This document shows positions 46,687-55,815 of a stretch of DNA of 64,000 nt, piece by piece. The notes under the pieces are model-generated. The model made no database searches and was not told the origin of the DNA. It saw only the letters and a list, made by a program, of their open reading frames with translations. Position 1 is the first letter of the stretch. Each line of letters begins with the position of its first letter. A program made the position numbers and the translations under genes. The stretch is from Neptunomonas antarctica. GTDB taxonomy: Bacteria; Pseudomonadota; Gammaproteobacteria; Pseudomonadales; Balneatricaceae. Location: NCBI RefSeq assembly GCF_001305295.1, contig NZ_LJSI01000023.1:62001-126000 (forward strand), in the 5' to 3' direction.

Positions 46687-47375
46687 GACAGCAATCCTTC
46701 ATTCAGGATGCCTTGTTCGAGTCTGAATTGTCGGTCGCAGCGTGCCGCCAGTGCTGAATCGTGGGTGATTAATACCAGCGTGGTGGTTTGTTGTGCGTTA
46801 AGCTCAAAAAGCTGTGTAATGATGTTTTCTCCGGTGTCGGCATCTAAATTCCCGGTGGGTTCGTCAGCAAATAAAATGGCGGGTTGTGTTACAAAGGCGC
46901 GGGCTATGGCAACACGTTGTTGTTCTCCGCCCGACAGCTGTGCAGGATAATGTGTTTGTCGGCTTGCTAACCCTACTTGCTCCAGAAGTCTGGCGGCGAG
47001 TTGTTCTGCTTGTTTGTCACCACGGATATCCAGCGGTAAACGCACATTTTCAAGTGCGGTCAATTCAGGCAGCAAATGAAACGACTGGAAAATAAAACTC
47101 AGATGGGCAGCACGCCAGGCGGCTCTGGCGGTGTCGTTTAACTGGTTAAGATCAATCCCTGATAACTTCACTGATCCTGACGATGGCGTGTCTAAACCAG
47201 CCAGCAGACTTAATAGCGTAGATTTCCCTGCGCCGGACTGGCCAATAATAGCGACACTCTCTCCTTGTCGGATGGTGAGCGATAAATCATTAAATAAACG
47301 GATAATACCTGCTTGAGTTGAAAAGGTTTTTGCGAGATGGTGTGCTTCAATAGCAAAAGAGGTTTGATCAAACAT
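46683..47375 (-). CDS. ybbA: ABC transporter ATP-binding protein (YbbA-like)
   Basis: A 230-residue ATPase of the LolD/MacB group. Walker A is GQSGAGKST, the signature is LSGGEQQR and Walker B is ILFADEPTGNLD. The ATG on the minus strand (47375-47373) overlaps the tesA ATG (47374-47376) within one CATG. I prefer this start because an upstream in-frame start would lie 60 bases inside tesA and homologues begin near here. It is cotranslated with ybbP. Confidence 0.92.
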   Translation of the reverse strand: MFDQTSFAIEAHHLAKTFSTQAGIIRLFNDLSLTIRQGESVAIIGQSGAGKSTLLSLLAGLDTPSSGSVKLSGIDLNQLNDTARAAWRAAHLSFIFQSFHLLPELTALENVRLPLDIRGDKQAEQLAARLLEQVGLASRQTHYPAQLSGGEQQRVAIARAFVTQPAILFADEPTGNLDADTGENIITQLFELNAQQTTTLVLITHDSALAARCDRQFRLEQGILNEGLLS

Positions 47376-47982
47376 GGCAATTTTCCGTTTATTATTACTA
47401 CTGTCCGTTATTGTGAGTAGCAGCGTATCTGCCAAAACGGTACTGGTTTTGGGAGATAGCTTATCAGCTGCCTATGGTATTAGTCCTGAGCAGGGCTGGG
47501 TAGCATTGCTTGAAACGCGCCTGAAACAAGATTATGCCGATATTAGCGTGATTAATGCCAGTATCAGCGGTGAAACAACCCAAGGCGGTATTACTCGTTT
47601 GCCTGCGTTATTAAAGAGACACCAGCCAGACTGGATAGTTCTTGAATTAGCGGCGAATGATGGTCTGCGAGGCATGCCGCTGAATCTGATTGAACGCAAC
47701 ATCACAACGCTTATCGCGATGAGTGAAGGTGCCGATGCAACACCGTTGCTGGTGGGTATCAAATTACCGCCAAACTACGGGGTTACATATACAGAGCGTT
47801 TTTATACGCTCTTCGAAATGCTGGCAACTGAACATAAAATCAGTCGGGTTCCGTTCCTGTTAGAGGGTGTTGCACTGCAGGCAGACCTCATGCAATCCGA
47901 CGGTTTACATCCTAATGCGAAGGCACAGCCTATGTTGTTGGAAAATATATGGGCTTACCTGCAACCGCTGCTGGATGACTAG
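47374..47982 (+). CDS. tesA: Multifunctional acyl-CoA thioesterase I / lysophospholipase L1
   Basis: A 202-residue periplasmic SGNH hydrolase. A signal peptide (MAIFRLLLLLSVIVSSSVSA) precedes block I GDSLSAAYG with nucleophile Ser29; block III is AANDG and block V SDGLHPN with the catalytic Asp and His. AAGAGG lies about 11 bases upstream. The enzyme hydrolyses thioesters and lysophospholipids. Its start codon overlaps the divergent ybbA start codon, so the two promoters must lie within each other's coding regions. Confidence 0.94.
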   Translation: MAIFRLLLLLSVIVSSSVSAKTVLVLGDSLSAAYGISPEQGWVALLETRLKQDYADISVINASISGETTQGGITRLPALLKRHQPDWIVLELAANDGLRGMPLNLIERNITTLIAMSEGADATPLLVGIKLPPNYGVTYTERFYTLFEMLATEHKISRVPFLLEGVALQADLMQSDGLHPNAKAQPMLLENIWAYLQPLLDD

Positions 47983-48057
47983 GTGGTTCGCAATGGTTAG
48001 GATAAGTACTTGTTCTCTTTTATATTATCTTTTATTTGAACGCTAGAAAGGTGTGTT

Positions 48058-48420
48058 ATGGATTGGTATTTACAGGTCATCAGGAAATACACGGTGTTTA
48101 CCGGCCGCGCGGGACGCGAGGAATATTGGTATTTTGTACTGATTAATATTTTGATCAGTATCGCGATGGGTTTTATTGATGGTTTTTTAGGATTAGGGAA
48201 CGGTTATGGCACCGGGCTTTTAGCAGGGCTTTATTCTTTGTTCGTTTTATTGCCGAGTATAGCGGTGAGCGTGCGTCGTCTGCATGATATCGGTCGCACA
48301 GGATGGTGGGTGCTGATTATATTGATTCCTTTGCTGGGTTGGATTGCGTTACTGGTAATGATGGCGTTCCCTGGGCAGCCTGATAATGAATATGGATTAA
48401 AGATAAGTAATGCCGATTAA
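48058..48420 (+). CDS. DUF805 membrane protein
   Basis: A 120-residue integral membrane protein of the DUF805 family. The N-terminus WYLQVIRKYTVFTGRAGREE and the central AVSVRRLHDIGRTGWWVL are diagnostic, and there are three or four transmembrane helices. AAAGGTG precedes the ATG. The next gene overlaps its end by 11 bp. Function is unknown. Confidence 0.9.
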   Translation: MDWYLQVIRKYTVFTGRAGREEYWYFVLINILISIAMGFIDGFLGLGNGYGTGLLAGLYSLFVLLPSIAVSVRRLHDIGRTGWWVLIILIPLLGWIALLVMMAFPGQPDNEYGLKISNAD

Positions 48421-49039
48421 TCACTCAGTGAAGTATCTGCTGTTGACCTGCGCGATAGGCATTGTTCAGGGATGCAGCACCATGAATCAATCGGAATGCG
48501 TGTATGCCGATTGGCAATTGATCGGTCAGGCCGATGCCTCAAAAGGTGTGCATTCCTCGCTTTTGGATGAATACCGGCGTGATTGTGCAAAGCATGCGGT
48601 CGTGCCCGATCGCGAGGCGTATCAGCGTGGATATCAGGAAGGGCTGAAGCAATTTTGTACCCGTGCCAGTGGTTTCTATTTTGGTAAGAATGGCCGTAAG
48701 TATCAGGGGATTTGTCCTGTCGCTTTAGAATCCGAATTTTTGGATGGTTATAACCCGGGCTATGAGCTGTTCATGATCAGCGATGTAATGACCACATTGC
48801 GGGTAAGCGTCAGCGATGCTGAGCATCAGATACGTAAAATCCGAACACTAATCAGGAAAAAAGAGCAGTGGTTGATTAGTGACGACAGTACTCCTGCGGA
48901 CCGCAAACGGCTGCTGAGAGAGATCAAAAAACATCATCGGGAAATCTTTTGGTTACAGCAGGATGCAGAAGATTCACGTTTTAAGCTTTTGCAGAAACAG
49001 AGTGAATACGATAGTAAATTACACACCCTCACTTATTGA
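48410..49039 (+). CDS. DUF2799-type lipoprotein
   Basis: A 209-residue protein with a likely lipoprotein signal (Val-Gln-Gly-Cys, Cys near 22), a Cys/Tyr/Gly-rich domain with YQRGYQEGLKQFC and YFGKNGRKYQGICP, then a charged coiled coil. This is the pattern of DUF2799 proteins. It overlaps DUF805 by 11 bp, with no strong ribosome-binding site, so translation is probably coupled. Function is unknown. Confidence 0.75.
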   Translation: MPINHSVKYLLLTCAIGIVQGCSTMNQSECVYADWQLIGQADASKGVHSSLLDEYRRDCAKHAVVPDREAYQRGYQEGLKQFCTRASGFYFGKNGRKYQGICPVALESEFLDGYNPGYELFMISDVMTTLRVSVSDAEHQIRKIRTLIRKKEQWLISDDSTPADRKRLLREIKKHHREIFWLQQDAEDSRFKLLQKQSEYDSKLHTLTY

Positions 49040-49069
49040 TCCCTTGATAGGTCAACACAGGAAAAAGCA

Positions 49070-49918
49070 ATGAAGCTGGCATCATTTATAATCGATAAGC
49101 GTTACAGTTTCGGCATCGTGCAAGACGGAATTGTTTATGACCTATCACGGCTGAACCCCGATAGCAGTGATCTGAAAAGCTTTTTGGCGAGTGCGCCTGA
49201 TATGGATGCCGCTGCAGCGCAATTGGCGGATCTGCCGTCTTATCTGCTGGATGCTGTGCAGCTGCTACCGGTGATTCCTAATCCAGAAAAAATTATCTGT
49301 GTCGGGCTTAACTACGAAAGCCATCGCATAGAAACCGGCATGCCAGAGATGAAGCATCCTGTATTGTTTACCCGCTTTGCATCAACACAGGTAGCGCATG
49401 GCGAACCTGTTGTGCGGCCTAATGTATCTGAAAAATTGGATTTTGAAGGCGAATTGGCGGTAATTATCGGGCAGGGTGGCCGGCATATAAGACGTGATGA
49501 TGCTTATCAGCATGTCGCCGGTTATGCCTGTTATAACGATGCCAGTATTCGAGACTGGCAGATGCATACCGGACAGTTTACTCCGGGCAAGAACTTTGAT
49601 AATAGCGGCGCTTTTGGCCCGTGGATGGTAACACCTGATGAAATGACTGATCTTGAATCCCATACGGTGACAACACGTCTGAATGGCGAGCAAGTTCAGC
49701 ATGCTCCTTTCTCTGATTTGATTTTTGATATACCGGCGTTAATCGAATATATATCGACTTTTTGCACGCTGGTGGCAGGTGATGTCATCGTTACCGGCAC
49801 TCCGGGCGGCGTGGGCGTTAAACGTAAGCCACGGCTCTATATGAAGCCTGGTGACGTGATTGAAGTCGAAATTACTGGGGTCGGGGTGTTGCGGAACCCG
49901 GTGGTTCAGGAGCAGTAA
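49070..49918 (+). CDS. Fumarylacetoacetate hydrolase-family protein
   Basis: A 282-residue FAH-superfamily enzyme. The core has ICVGLNYESHR, the metal-binding acidic residues in DFEGELAVIIG, a Lys-Asn-Phe-Asp segment and the terminal VTGTPGGVGVKRKP. A short N-terminal domain (about 1-70) precedes it. These enzymes cleave or decarboxylate 2,4-dioxo acids (oxaloacetate decarboxylase, ureidoglycolate lyase-like or homoprotocatechuate types). The Gly-Leu-Asn-Tyr and substrate loop do not allow a more exact choice. ACAGGAAAAAGCA precedes the ATG. It stands alone before a long terminator. Confidence 0.87.
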   Translation: MKLASFIIDKRYSFGIVQDGIVYDLSRLNPDSSDLKSFLASAPDMDAAAAQLADLPSYLLDAVQLLPVIPNPEKIICVGLNYESHRIETGMPEMKHPVLFTRFASTQVAHGEPVVRPNVSEKLDFEGELAVIIGQGGRHIRRDDAYQHVAGYACYNDASIRDWQMHTGQFTPGKNFDNSGAFGPWMVTPDEMTDLESHTVTTRLNGEQVQHAPFSDLIFDIPALIEYISTFCTLVAGDVIVTGTPGGVGVKRKPRLYMKPGDVIEVEITGVGVLRNPVVQEQ

Positions 49919-49971
49919 TTAGTTCAGGAATGATTGTTGCGGTTATTATAAAAGCTGATAAAACCTCATAA

Positions 49972-50005
49972 AAAAGGCCATTGAATCTGCATTCAATGGC
50001 CTTTT
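49972..50005. terminator. Bidirectional terminator between the FAH-family gene and sodB
   Basis: A perfect 15-bp stem, AAAAGGCCATTGAAT and ATTCAATGGCCTTTT, closes a CTGC loop. It serves both convergent genes. Confidence 0.93.
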
Positions 50006-50041
50006 GCAGCTATCTAGCCGCTGCTTTTATTGCGTTAAAAC

Positions 50042-50626
50042 TTATACAGCAAAGTTTTCGTTAGCGAAGTCCCAGTTTACCAAAGCCCAGTAGCCTTTCA
50101 GGTAATCAGGACGTACGTTACGGTAATCGATGTAGTAAGCGTGTTCCCACAGGTCGCATGTCAAAACAGCGCGTTGGCTATTTGTCATTGGCGTGCCTGC
50201 GTTGCTGGTGTTAACGATTTCCAGAGAGAAGTCATCGTTTTTAACTAACCACGTCCAGCTAGAACCGAAGTTGTTAACTGCTTTGTCGTTGAACGCTTCC
50301 TGGAATGCCGCGAAAGAACCCCATTTAGCCTTGATCGCATCAGCGATTGGGCCAGTAGGCTCGCCACCACCGTTTGGAGACAGGCTGTTCCAGTAAAAAG
50401 TGTGGTTCCAGATCTGAGCAGCGTTGTTGAAAACGCCGCCAGCAGGTGCAGACAGGATAATCTCTTCCAGAGATTTACCTTCAAATTCAGTACCAGGAAC
50501 CAAACCGTTCAGTTTAGTAACGTAAGTGTTGTGGTGCTTGCCGTGGTGGAAGTCCAGCGTTTCAGCAGAAATGTGTGGTTCCAGGGCATCCTTTGCAAAA
50601 GGCAGTGCAGGTAGTTCAAAGCTCAT
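50042..50626 (-). CDS. sodB: Iron superoxide dismutase
   Basis: A 194-residue cytoplasmic superoxide dismutase. The iron ligands are His27 (in HHGKHH), His74 (NHTFYW), Asp157 and His161 (DLWEHAYYIDY). The iron-type rather than manganese-type signature is GGVFNNAAQIWNHTFYW, with Gln at the second-shell site in that segment. The N-terminus MSFELPALPFAKDALEPHIS is nearly that of E. coli SodB. AAGGTGA lies upstream of the ATG. Confidence 0.97.
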   Translation of the reverse strand: MSFELPALPFAKDALEPHISAETLDFHHGKHHNTYVTKLNGLVPGTEFEGKSLEEIILSAPAGGVFNNAAQIWNHTFYWNSLSPNGGGEPTGPIADAIKAKWGSFAAFQEAFNDKAVNNFGSSWTWLVKNDDFSLEIVNTSNAGTPMTNSQRAVLTCDLWEHAYYIDYRNVRPDYLKGYWALVNWDFANENFAV

Positions 50627-50889
50627 ATCGATTCACCTTCTTGTCGGCACGTTCAGCATAACTGTTGTTATGGACATCTTTTGTTATATGGACATAGGCC
50701 AGATGGCCTACGACTTATTAGTGCATTAGATGATATCACCCTTGGATTGTCTTTTCATGACACAATTTGTGTGGGAATAGGTGGGCTTACGACTAAAGTT
50801 GGCTGCAATTTAGCGGGTCTCACCCTAAAATAACGGGCCTTCAGTTTCGCTGAAGCTCCATTAACGAAAATAAGAACAGATAATTTATT

Positions 50890-51174
50890 ATGGCTAAAGT
50901 GTTTCTTTGGATCTCAGCAGTGATGTTGGCGATCTTTGTAATCAAAACTCAGTATTTGACGTCAAAAACATACGAGCCATTCATTGCCGGCTGTGTCGCA
51001 TCGGGCAATGCGACACCGGAGCAATGCACGTGTTTGTCTGATTACGTACATAAGCGTTACAGCGATAATGAAGTGCAGGCGGTTATGGATAACCGGCTGG
51101 GTGATGCTCTCTCACAAAGAAAGGTTGAGCAGGATATTCTCCGCGGATCACAGCTTTGCGCTAACGAACAGTAA
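50890..51174 (+). CDS. Small membrane-anchored Cys-containing protein
   Basis: A 94-residue protein with one N-terminal hydrophobic helix (MAKVFLWISAVMLAIFVI) followed by a small exported domain with four Cys residues (AGCVAS, EQCTC and QLC). The spacing suggests two disulfides. I do not recognise the family. The pattern resembles short periplasmic proteins that begin with a helix and end in a Gln/Arg-rich helix. A hairpin (CTTCAG/CTGAAG) lies 35 bases upstream of the ATG and a terminator follows. The 263-bp gap before it contains nothing else that I can identify. Confidence 0.65.
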   Translation: MAKVFLWISAVMLAIFVIKTQYLTSKTYEPFIAGCVASGNATPEQCTCLSDYVHKRYSDNEVQAVMDNRLGDALSQRKVEQDILRGSQLCANEQ

Positions 51175-51208
51175 TCACGCCGCTGGCTAGTGTGGCAAAG
51201 CACAGGAA

Positions 51209-51250
51209 AGTCGCTCCTCTATTGAGATACAGGAAGCGACTCTCTTTTTT
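51209..51250 (+). terminator. Terminator of the small Cys-protein gene
   Basis: AGTCGCT and AGCGACT form a 7-bp stem with a 19-base loop (partly self-pairing), followed by CTC and six T residues. Confidence 0.6.
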
Positions 51251-51298
51251 ACTTTCTTAGCCCAGACTTTTGTTCAAGCATTTTTACAAGAGTCTCGT

Positions 51299-51859
51299 TC
51301 AAACTTCTTTTTCCAGAAAGCTGCGTGTCATATATAACGCAGCGATAGCACGGCCTTCTGTAAAGTCTGGGAGTGCTACCAACTCATCAATCCGTGACAT
51401 TGGCCAGCGAGTGACTTCCATTGGTTCTGGTTCGTCGCCTTCCAGTTTGCAGGGATAAAGGTCACGGGCAATAATAGCCTTGATGCGGTGACCCATGTAG
51501 TTGGGTGCGGAAGTCATCTCTTTCAGAAAATCAAGACGCCTGGCGCCAAAACCTGCTTCTTCTTTGAGCTCGCGGTCGGCAGCGATTTCGGGTGTTTCGC
51601 CAGGGTCGATCAGCCCCTTGGGTAATGTCAGCGTATAATCGTCTATTCCACCGGCGTATTCACGAATCAGGATGACATTATCTTCTGCATCAACGGCGAT
51701 GATCATTACCGCGCCATTACCACGCGTTGCTAAGCGCTCATATGTCCGTTCGACCCCGTTACTGAATCTTAATTGCAACTCTTCAACGGCGAAAAGACGA
51801 CTGCTGGCGGTTTGAGTAACCTTCAAAATTTCGGGTTTCACGGGCATACTGTTAACCAT
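51299..51859 (-). CDS. nudE: ADP compounds hydrolase NudE
   Basis: A 186-residue Nudix hydrolase acting on ADP-ribose, NADH and diadenosine compounds. The Nudix box is intact: GLIDPGE, then RELKEEAGFG, with the catalytic Glu residues. The flanking NudE pattern (FSNGVERTYERL, ILIREYAGGIDDYTLTLPKG and LEGDEPEPMEVTRWP) matches E. coli NudE. ATG 51859 or 51847 are both possible. It is divergent from yrfG with about 30 bp between starts, the arrangement known from enterics. Confidence 0.92.
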   Translation of the reverse strand: MVNSMPVKPEILKVTQTASSRLFAVEELQLRFSNGVERTYERLATRGNGAVMIIAVDAEDNVILIREYAGGIDDYTLTLPKGLIDPGETPEIAADRELKEEAGFGARRLDFLKEMTSAPNYMGHRIKAIIARDLYPCKLEGDEPEPMEVTRWPMSRIDELVALPDFTEGRAIAALYMTRSFLEKEV

Positions 51860-51889
51860 TCTGTTTGGATTAATAAAAAAGGCATTGAC

Positions 51890-52573
51890 GTGATTGTACC
51901 TGCTACGCTTGATTGGTCCAGTATTGATACTGTTTTGTTAGATATGGATGGCACATTACTGGATCTGCATTTTGATTCTTACTTTTGGCTGGAGCATCTG
52001 CCGGTTCGATACGCGGATATTCACCAGATGGATGCGAAGGCAGCACGGGAGTGGTTGCATCAGCGCATTATGCAGGAGCAGGGGACGTTAAATTGGTATT
52101 GTTTAGACTATTGGTCGCGTGAGCTGAATGTTGATATCGTCGCCTTAAAAGCAGAAGTAGCTGATCGCATTGCTTTCAGGCCCCATGTTCAGGGCTTTCT
52201 TCAGCAAGTAAGAGAGGCCGGACTGCGGTCAGTGATCGTGACCAACGCGCATAGAGGAAGCCTGTCTTTGAAGTTGGCGAGGACAGATCTGGCGGATCGG
52301 GTTGACGCTATTGTTTGTTCTCATGATTTTGGTGTGCCGAAAGAAGAGCAGATTTTCTGGTCAACACTGCAAGAAGTTGAACCTTTTAACCCTCAACGAA
52401 CTCTGTTGATAGATGATAGTTTGGCAGTGCTCGCGTCGGCGAAACAGTATGGTATCCGCTATTTGTTAGCGATTAGGCAGCCTGACAGCCAGAGCCCAAT
52501 CAGAGATATTAACGAATTTGGGGCAGTGGATCAGTTTAATGAGCTTGTGCCCAGAGGTTTAAAAGATGTCTGA
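51890..52573 (+). CDS. yrfG: GMP/IMP nucleotidase YrfG (HAD family)
   Basis: A 227-residue HAD-superfamily phosphatase. Motif I is DMDGTLLD (catalytic Asp), motif II is VTNAHR and motif III/IV is LIDDSLAVLASA. Length matches E. coli YrfG (222). I chose GTG 51890 because AAAGG lies 7 bases upstream. A longer frame reaching back to 51773 would run through the nudE coding region. The 3' end overlaps hslR by 8 bp. The E. coli enzyme dephosphorylates GMP and IMP. Confidence 0.88.
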   Translation: MIVPATLDWSSIDTVLLDMDGTLLDLHFDSYFWLEHLPVRYADIHQMDAKAAREWLHQRIMQEQGTLNWYCLDYWSRELNVDIVALKAEVADRIAFRPHVQGFLQQVREAGLRSVIVTNAHRGSLSLKLARTDLADRVDAIVCSHDFGVPKEEQIFWSTLQEVEPFNPQRTLLIDDSLAVLASAKQYGIRYLLAIRQPDSQSPIRDINEFGAVDQFNELVPRGLKDV

Positions 52574-52961
52574 ATCGACAAAAACACGTCTGGATAAGTG
52601 GTTATGGGCAGCGCGTTTTTATAAAACCCGTGCTGTTGCAAAGCAGATGGTTGAAGGTGGCAAGGTGCATTACGAAGGGCAGCGGGCAAAGTGCAGCAAA
52701 GTAGTTGAACTGGGCGCTACGTTGCAAATTCGACAGGGCTTTGAACAGCGTGTGGTGATCGTTAAAGCGTTATCTGAACAGCGACAGGGTGCGGCTCAGG
52801 CCCAGTTGTTGTATGAAGAAACGGCAGATAGTGTGGAGCGTCGGGAAAAAGAAGCGCTGCAACGAAAAGCTCAGAAAGGGGTGGAGTTAAGCCCCGGGCA
52901 TAAGCCTGACAAACGCAGTCGCCGTCAGTTAATGAATGTAAAAGAACTGCAGCGAGGGTGA
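52566..52961 (+). CDS. hslR: Ribosome-associated heat shock protein Hsp15
   Basis: A 131-residue RNA-binding protein with an N-terminal S4 domain (TRLDKWLWAARFYKTR, QMVEGGKVHYEGQRAKCSK) and a basic C-terminal helix. It recognises stalled 50S subunits carrying peptidyl-tRNA. It overlaps yrfG by 8 bp and is followed by hslO, the conserved yrfG-hslR-hslO order. Heat-shock control would be expected from the family; no sigma-32 promoter is visible. Confidence 0.93.
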   Translation: MSESTKTRLDKWLWAARFYKTRAVAKQMVEGGKVHYEGQRAKCSKVVELGATLQIRQGFEQRVVIVKALSEQRQGAAQAQLLYEETADSVERREKEALQRKAQKGVELSPGHKPDKRSRRQLMNVKELQRG

Positions 52962-53007
52962 GTGTACGCGTGTGTAGTAAAGGCGGTGATACCGTAACCC
53001 ATGAACG

Positions 53008-53057
53008 TTTGTTGTAAATGATTTATGGTAAAGTTTGTCGTAAACGCTTGTGGTAAA
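53008..53057 (+). repeat. Four imperfect direct repeats upstream of hslO
   Basis: TTTGTTGTAAA (53008), TTTATGGTAAA (53022), TTTGTCGTAAA (53034) and CTTGTGGTAAA (53047) recur every 12-14 bp. All keep the GTAAA ending. The block ends 54 bp before the hslO ATG. Confidence 0.75.
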
Positions 53058-53111
53058 ATACCGCGCAATGATTTCGTTATCATCTCTATTTTTAAGTGAG
53101 AAACTGGCTAT

Positions 53112-53984
53112 ATGAGTAACCCTGATCAAATCCAGCGTATTTTATTTGATAATCTTGATATCCGGGGAGTGTTGGTTGGGTTGGAAAAGACCTATCAGGA
53201 TATCCTGGATCTGCATCAATATCCGCCCGCTATTCGCAATGCGTTGGGTGAAATGCTCGCCGCCGCCGTACTCATGAGTACCACTTTGAAGTTTGATGGG
53301 CGTCTGTTATTACAGGCTCAGGGTAGTGGTAATGTGAGTGCATTGATGGCAGAAGTTAATAATAAGCAGGAATGTCGTGGTATCGCCCGATATGAAGGCG
53401 ACATTGATGACGATGCCAGTATTATTGATTTAATTGGTGACGGGCACTTAGTGATTACTATCGAACCGGAAGTCGGACAGCGTTATCAGGGTATTGTACC
53501 TTTAGAAAAAGAGACACTGGCCGGTTGTCTGACAGATTATTTTTTGAGATCCGAACAGTTGTCTACGCAGATACATTTGGTTGCTGATGAACATCGCGCT
53601 GCCGGCTTCCTGTTGCAGGTGATGCCCGCCGCAGGTACTGCCGAAAACGATTGGGAGCACATCGCGACAATCGGTTCGACGCTGAGCGGGGGCGAGTTAT
53701 TGACGCTGGATAATGATGCATTACTCTTTCGTCTATTTCATCAGGAGGAATGTCGTCTTTATGATCCTGACCCTGTGATCTTTAAATGCGATTGCTCGCG
53801 TGAACGTAGCGCTAATACGCTCCAGTTCATGACCCAGGATGAACTTCTTGAATTGATTGAAAAACAAGGAGTTATTGATGTTGGTTGCCAGTTTTGTCAT
53901 GCCAATTATCAGTTTGATGAAACCGATATTCGTGCCATGTTCTCTGATTCGGCACATGTGACTCAATCGGATCAGCTGCATTGA
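53112..53984 (+). CDS. hslO: Redox-regulated holdase chaperone Hsp33
   Basis: A 290-residue chaperone activated by disulfide formation and zinc release. The N-terminal core (about 1-180) and linker are followed by the zinc cysteines in CDCSRERS and CQFCHANY (the C-x-C and C-x-x-C pairs). Length matches E. coli Hsp33 (292). It lies 150 bp after hslR, a gap holding the four direct repeats, so it may have its own promoter. Confidence 0.96.
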   Translation: MSNPDQIQRILFDNLDIRGVLVGLEKTYQDILDLHQYPPAIRNALGEMLAAAVLMSTTLKFDGRLLLQAQGSGNVSALMAEVNNKQECRGIARYEGDIDDDASIIDLIGDGHLVITIEPEVGQRYQGIVPLEKETLAGCLTDYFLRSEQLSTQIHLVADEHRAAGFLLQVMPAAGTAENDWEHIATIGSTLSGGELLTLDNDALLFRLFHQEECRLYDPDPVIFKCDCSRERSANTLQFMTQDELLELIEKQGVIDVGCQFCHANYQFDETDIRAMFSDSAHVTQSDQLH

Positions 53985-54160
53985 GCCTATAATAATTGGT
54001 GATGAAGCGTGCGTGTAGTGTTTTGCGCATGGCATAAATCACAACTTTTTGTAATAATATGCGTCCCCAAATAATTACTCATTGTCGCTTATACGCAGAA
54101 TAAAGGGGCTTTTTGCTTTTTAGGTAACGTTTTTTGGCGCTGAGCCAAGGGAATCCAGTA

Positions 54161-55708
54161 ATGACCAAAGAAACTGAGAATACCGTACACTTTAATCTGA
54201 GCCGTGCTGAGCTCGTTGAGCAGGCCGTTCGTCGTGGTGAAGGTACGTTGGCAGATAGCGGCGCTCTGGTCGTCACTACAGGGACGCGCACAGGCCGCTC
54301 TCCGATGGATCGTTTCATCGTAGAAGAGCCGAGTACAGCTGATGCAATTGAATGGGGTGGTGTAAATCGTCCATTCAATGCAGACAAATTTGATGCATTA
54401 TGGAATCGTGTAGAAGAGTACCTGACAAGTAAAGAGCACTTTGTTGCTAATGTTCATGTGGGCTCGGATCCTAATCAGTACTTGCCGGTAAAAATGTCCA
54501 CAGAGACCGCCTGGCAGAACCTTTTTGGTCAGAATCTGTTTATCCATCCGCACGCGTACAATCCTAAAGCAAAAGAAGAGTGGCAGATTATTAATGCCGT
54601 TGATTTTGAATGCGTCCCTGAACGCGACGGTACTAACAGTGAAGGCTGTGTCATTCTTAACTTTGCAAAACGTAAAGTCCTGTTGGCAGGTATGCGTTAT
54701 GCCGGTGAGATGAAAAAAGCGATGTTTTCTGTACAGAACTTTTTACTGCCGGAAAAAGATGTTTTACCTATGCATTGCTCTGCAAACATCGATGAAGAGG
54801 GCAATACGACGTTGTTTTTCGGTTTGTCCGGTACCGGTAAAACTACCTTGTCTGCTGACCCTACCTGTTATCTGATTGGCGATGATGAACACGGCTGGGG
54901 AAAAGGTGTTGTTTTTAATCTGGAAGGTGGTTGTTATGCGAAAACCATTAACCTGAGCAAGAAAAACGAGCCTATCATTTGGGATGCTATTCGTTTTGGC
55001 GCTATTGTTGAAAACGTTACTCTGGATGAAAACCGTACAGCTGACTATGATGATACGTCGTTAACTGAAAATGGCCGTTGCGCTTACCCGCTTGAACATG
55101 TTGAAAAACGTTCAGAAACTAATATGGGTGGCGAGCCTAAGGCTGCGATTTTCCTGACGTGCGATCTTACAGGCGTATTGCCTCCGGTTTCTATCCTGAG
55201 CAAAGAAGCCGCTGCCTATCACTTCTTGTCGGGCTATACGGCGCTTGTCGGTTCAACAGAAATGGGTTCGGGTGAGGGTATTAAGTCTACTTTCTCGACA
55301 TGCTTCGGTGCACCGTTTTTCCCGCGTCCTGCACGCGTGTACGCTGAGTTGCTGATAAAGCGTGTAGAAGAGTTCGGTTCACAAGTCTATCTGGTTAATA
55401 CGGGTTGGACGGGTGGTTCTTACGGTACAGGCAAACGTTTCAGTATTCCTACCACACGTGCCGTGATTGCCGCCATCCAGAGTGGGGCGTTGAAAGATGT
55501 TGAGACTCAGCAGTTGCCTGGCATCAATTTAACCGTTCCTACGTCAGTGCCTGGTGTTGATTCAGTGTTATTGAATCCTCGCGATACATGGGCTGATAAA
55601 GATGCGTACGATGCAGCTGCGCGTACTTTGATTTCTCAGTTTGTTAATAACTTTACTAAGTTTGAAGGTGTTTCTGCTGATATTATTGAAGCAGGTCCAC
55701 ATCTTTAA
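54161..55708 (+). CDS. pckA: Phosphoenolpyruvate carboxykinase (ATP)
   Basis: A 515-residue enzyme that converts oxaloacetate and ATP to PEP, CO2 and ADP in gluconeogenesis. The kinase-1a P-loop [14 protein letters not shown], the metal site GDDEHGWG and the [15 protein letters not shown] segment are intact. ATG 54161 has AAGGGAA upstream; a TTG at 54134 would add nine residues. It is a single-gene unit closed by a 19-bp-stem terminator. The pairing with pyruvate kinase and dicarboxylate uptake fits organic acid growth. Confidence 0.96.
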   Translation: MTKETENTVHFNLSRAELVEQAVRRGEGTLADSGALVVTTGTRTGRSPMDRFIVEEPSTADAIEWGGVNRPFNADKFDALWNRVEEYLTSKEHFVANVHVGSDPNQYLPVKMSTETAWQNLFGQNLFIHPHAYNPKAKEEWQIINAVDFECVPERDGTNSEGCVILNFAKRKVLLAGMRYAGEMKKAMFSVQNFLLPEKDVLPMHCSANIDEEGNTTLFFGLSGTGKTTLSADPTCYLIGDDEHGWGKGVVFNLEGGCYAKTINLSKKNEPIIWDAIRFGAIVENVTLDENRTADYDDTSLTENGRCAYPLEHVEKRSETNMGGEPKAAIFLTCDLTGVLPPVSILSKEAAAYHFLSGYTALVGSTEMGSGEGIKSTFSTCFGAPFFPRPARVYAELLIKRVEEFGSQVYLVNTGWTGGSYGTGKRFSIPTTRAVIAAIQSGALKDVETQQLPGINLTVPTSVPGVDSVLLNPRDTWADKDAYDAAARTLISQFVNNFTKFEGVSADIIEAGPHL

Positions 55709-55747
55709 TCGATTATTGTATTAACATAGAGTACTAAAAAATCGTTA

Positions 55748-55787
55748 AAAAATGCCCCGGCTTTTTTGAAAAAGCCGGGGCATTTTT
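55748..55787. terminator. Strong bidirectional terminator between pckA and ppx
   Basis: AAAAATGCCCCGGCTTTTT and AAAAAGCCGGGGCATTTTT form a perfect 19-bp stem with a two-base centre. It is the strongest hairpin in the window. Confidence 0.93.
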
Positions 55788-55815
55788 ATTGGCGTTATGA
55801 GCACATAAAATCGTG

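Noticed and set aside
50839-50855. 6-bp-stem hairpin CTTCAG/CTGAAG ahead of the small Cys-protein gene
   Set aside because: It is short, has no T tract and does not mask the ribosome-binding site; I could not tell it from chance, so it is only mentioned in the gene entry.
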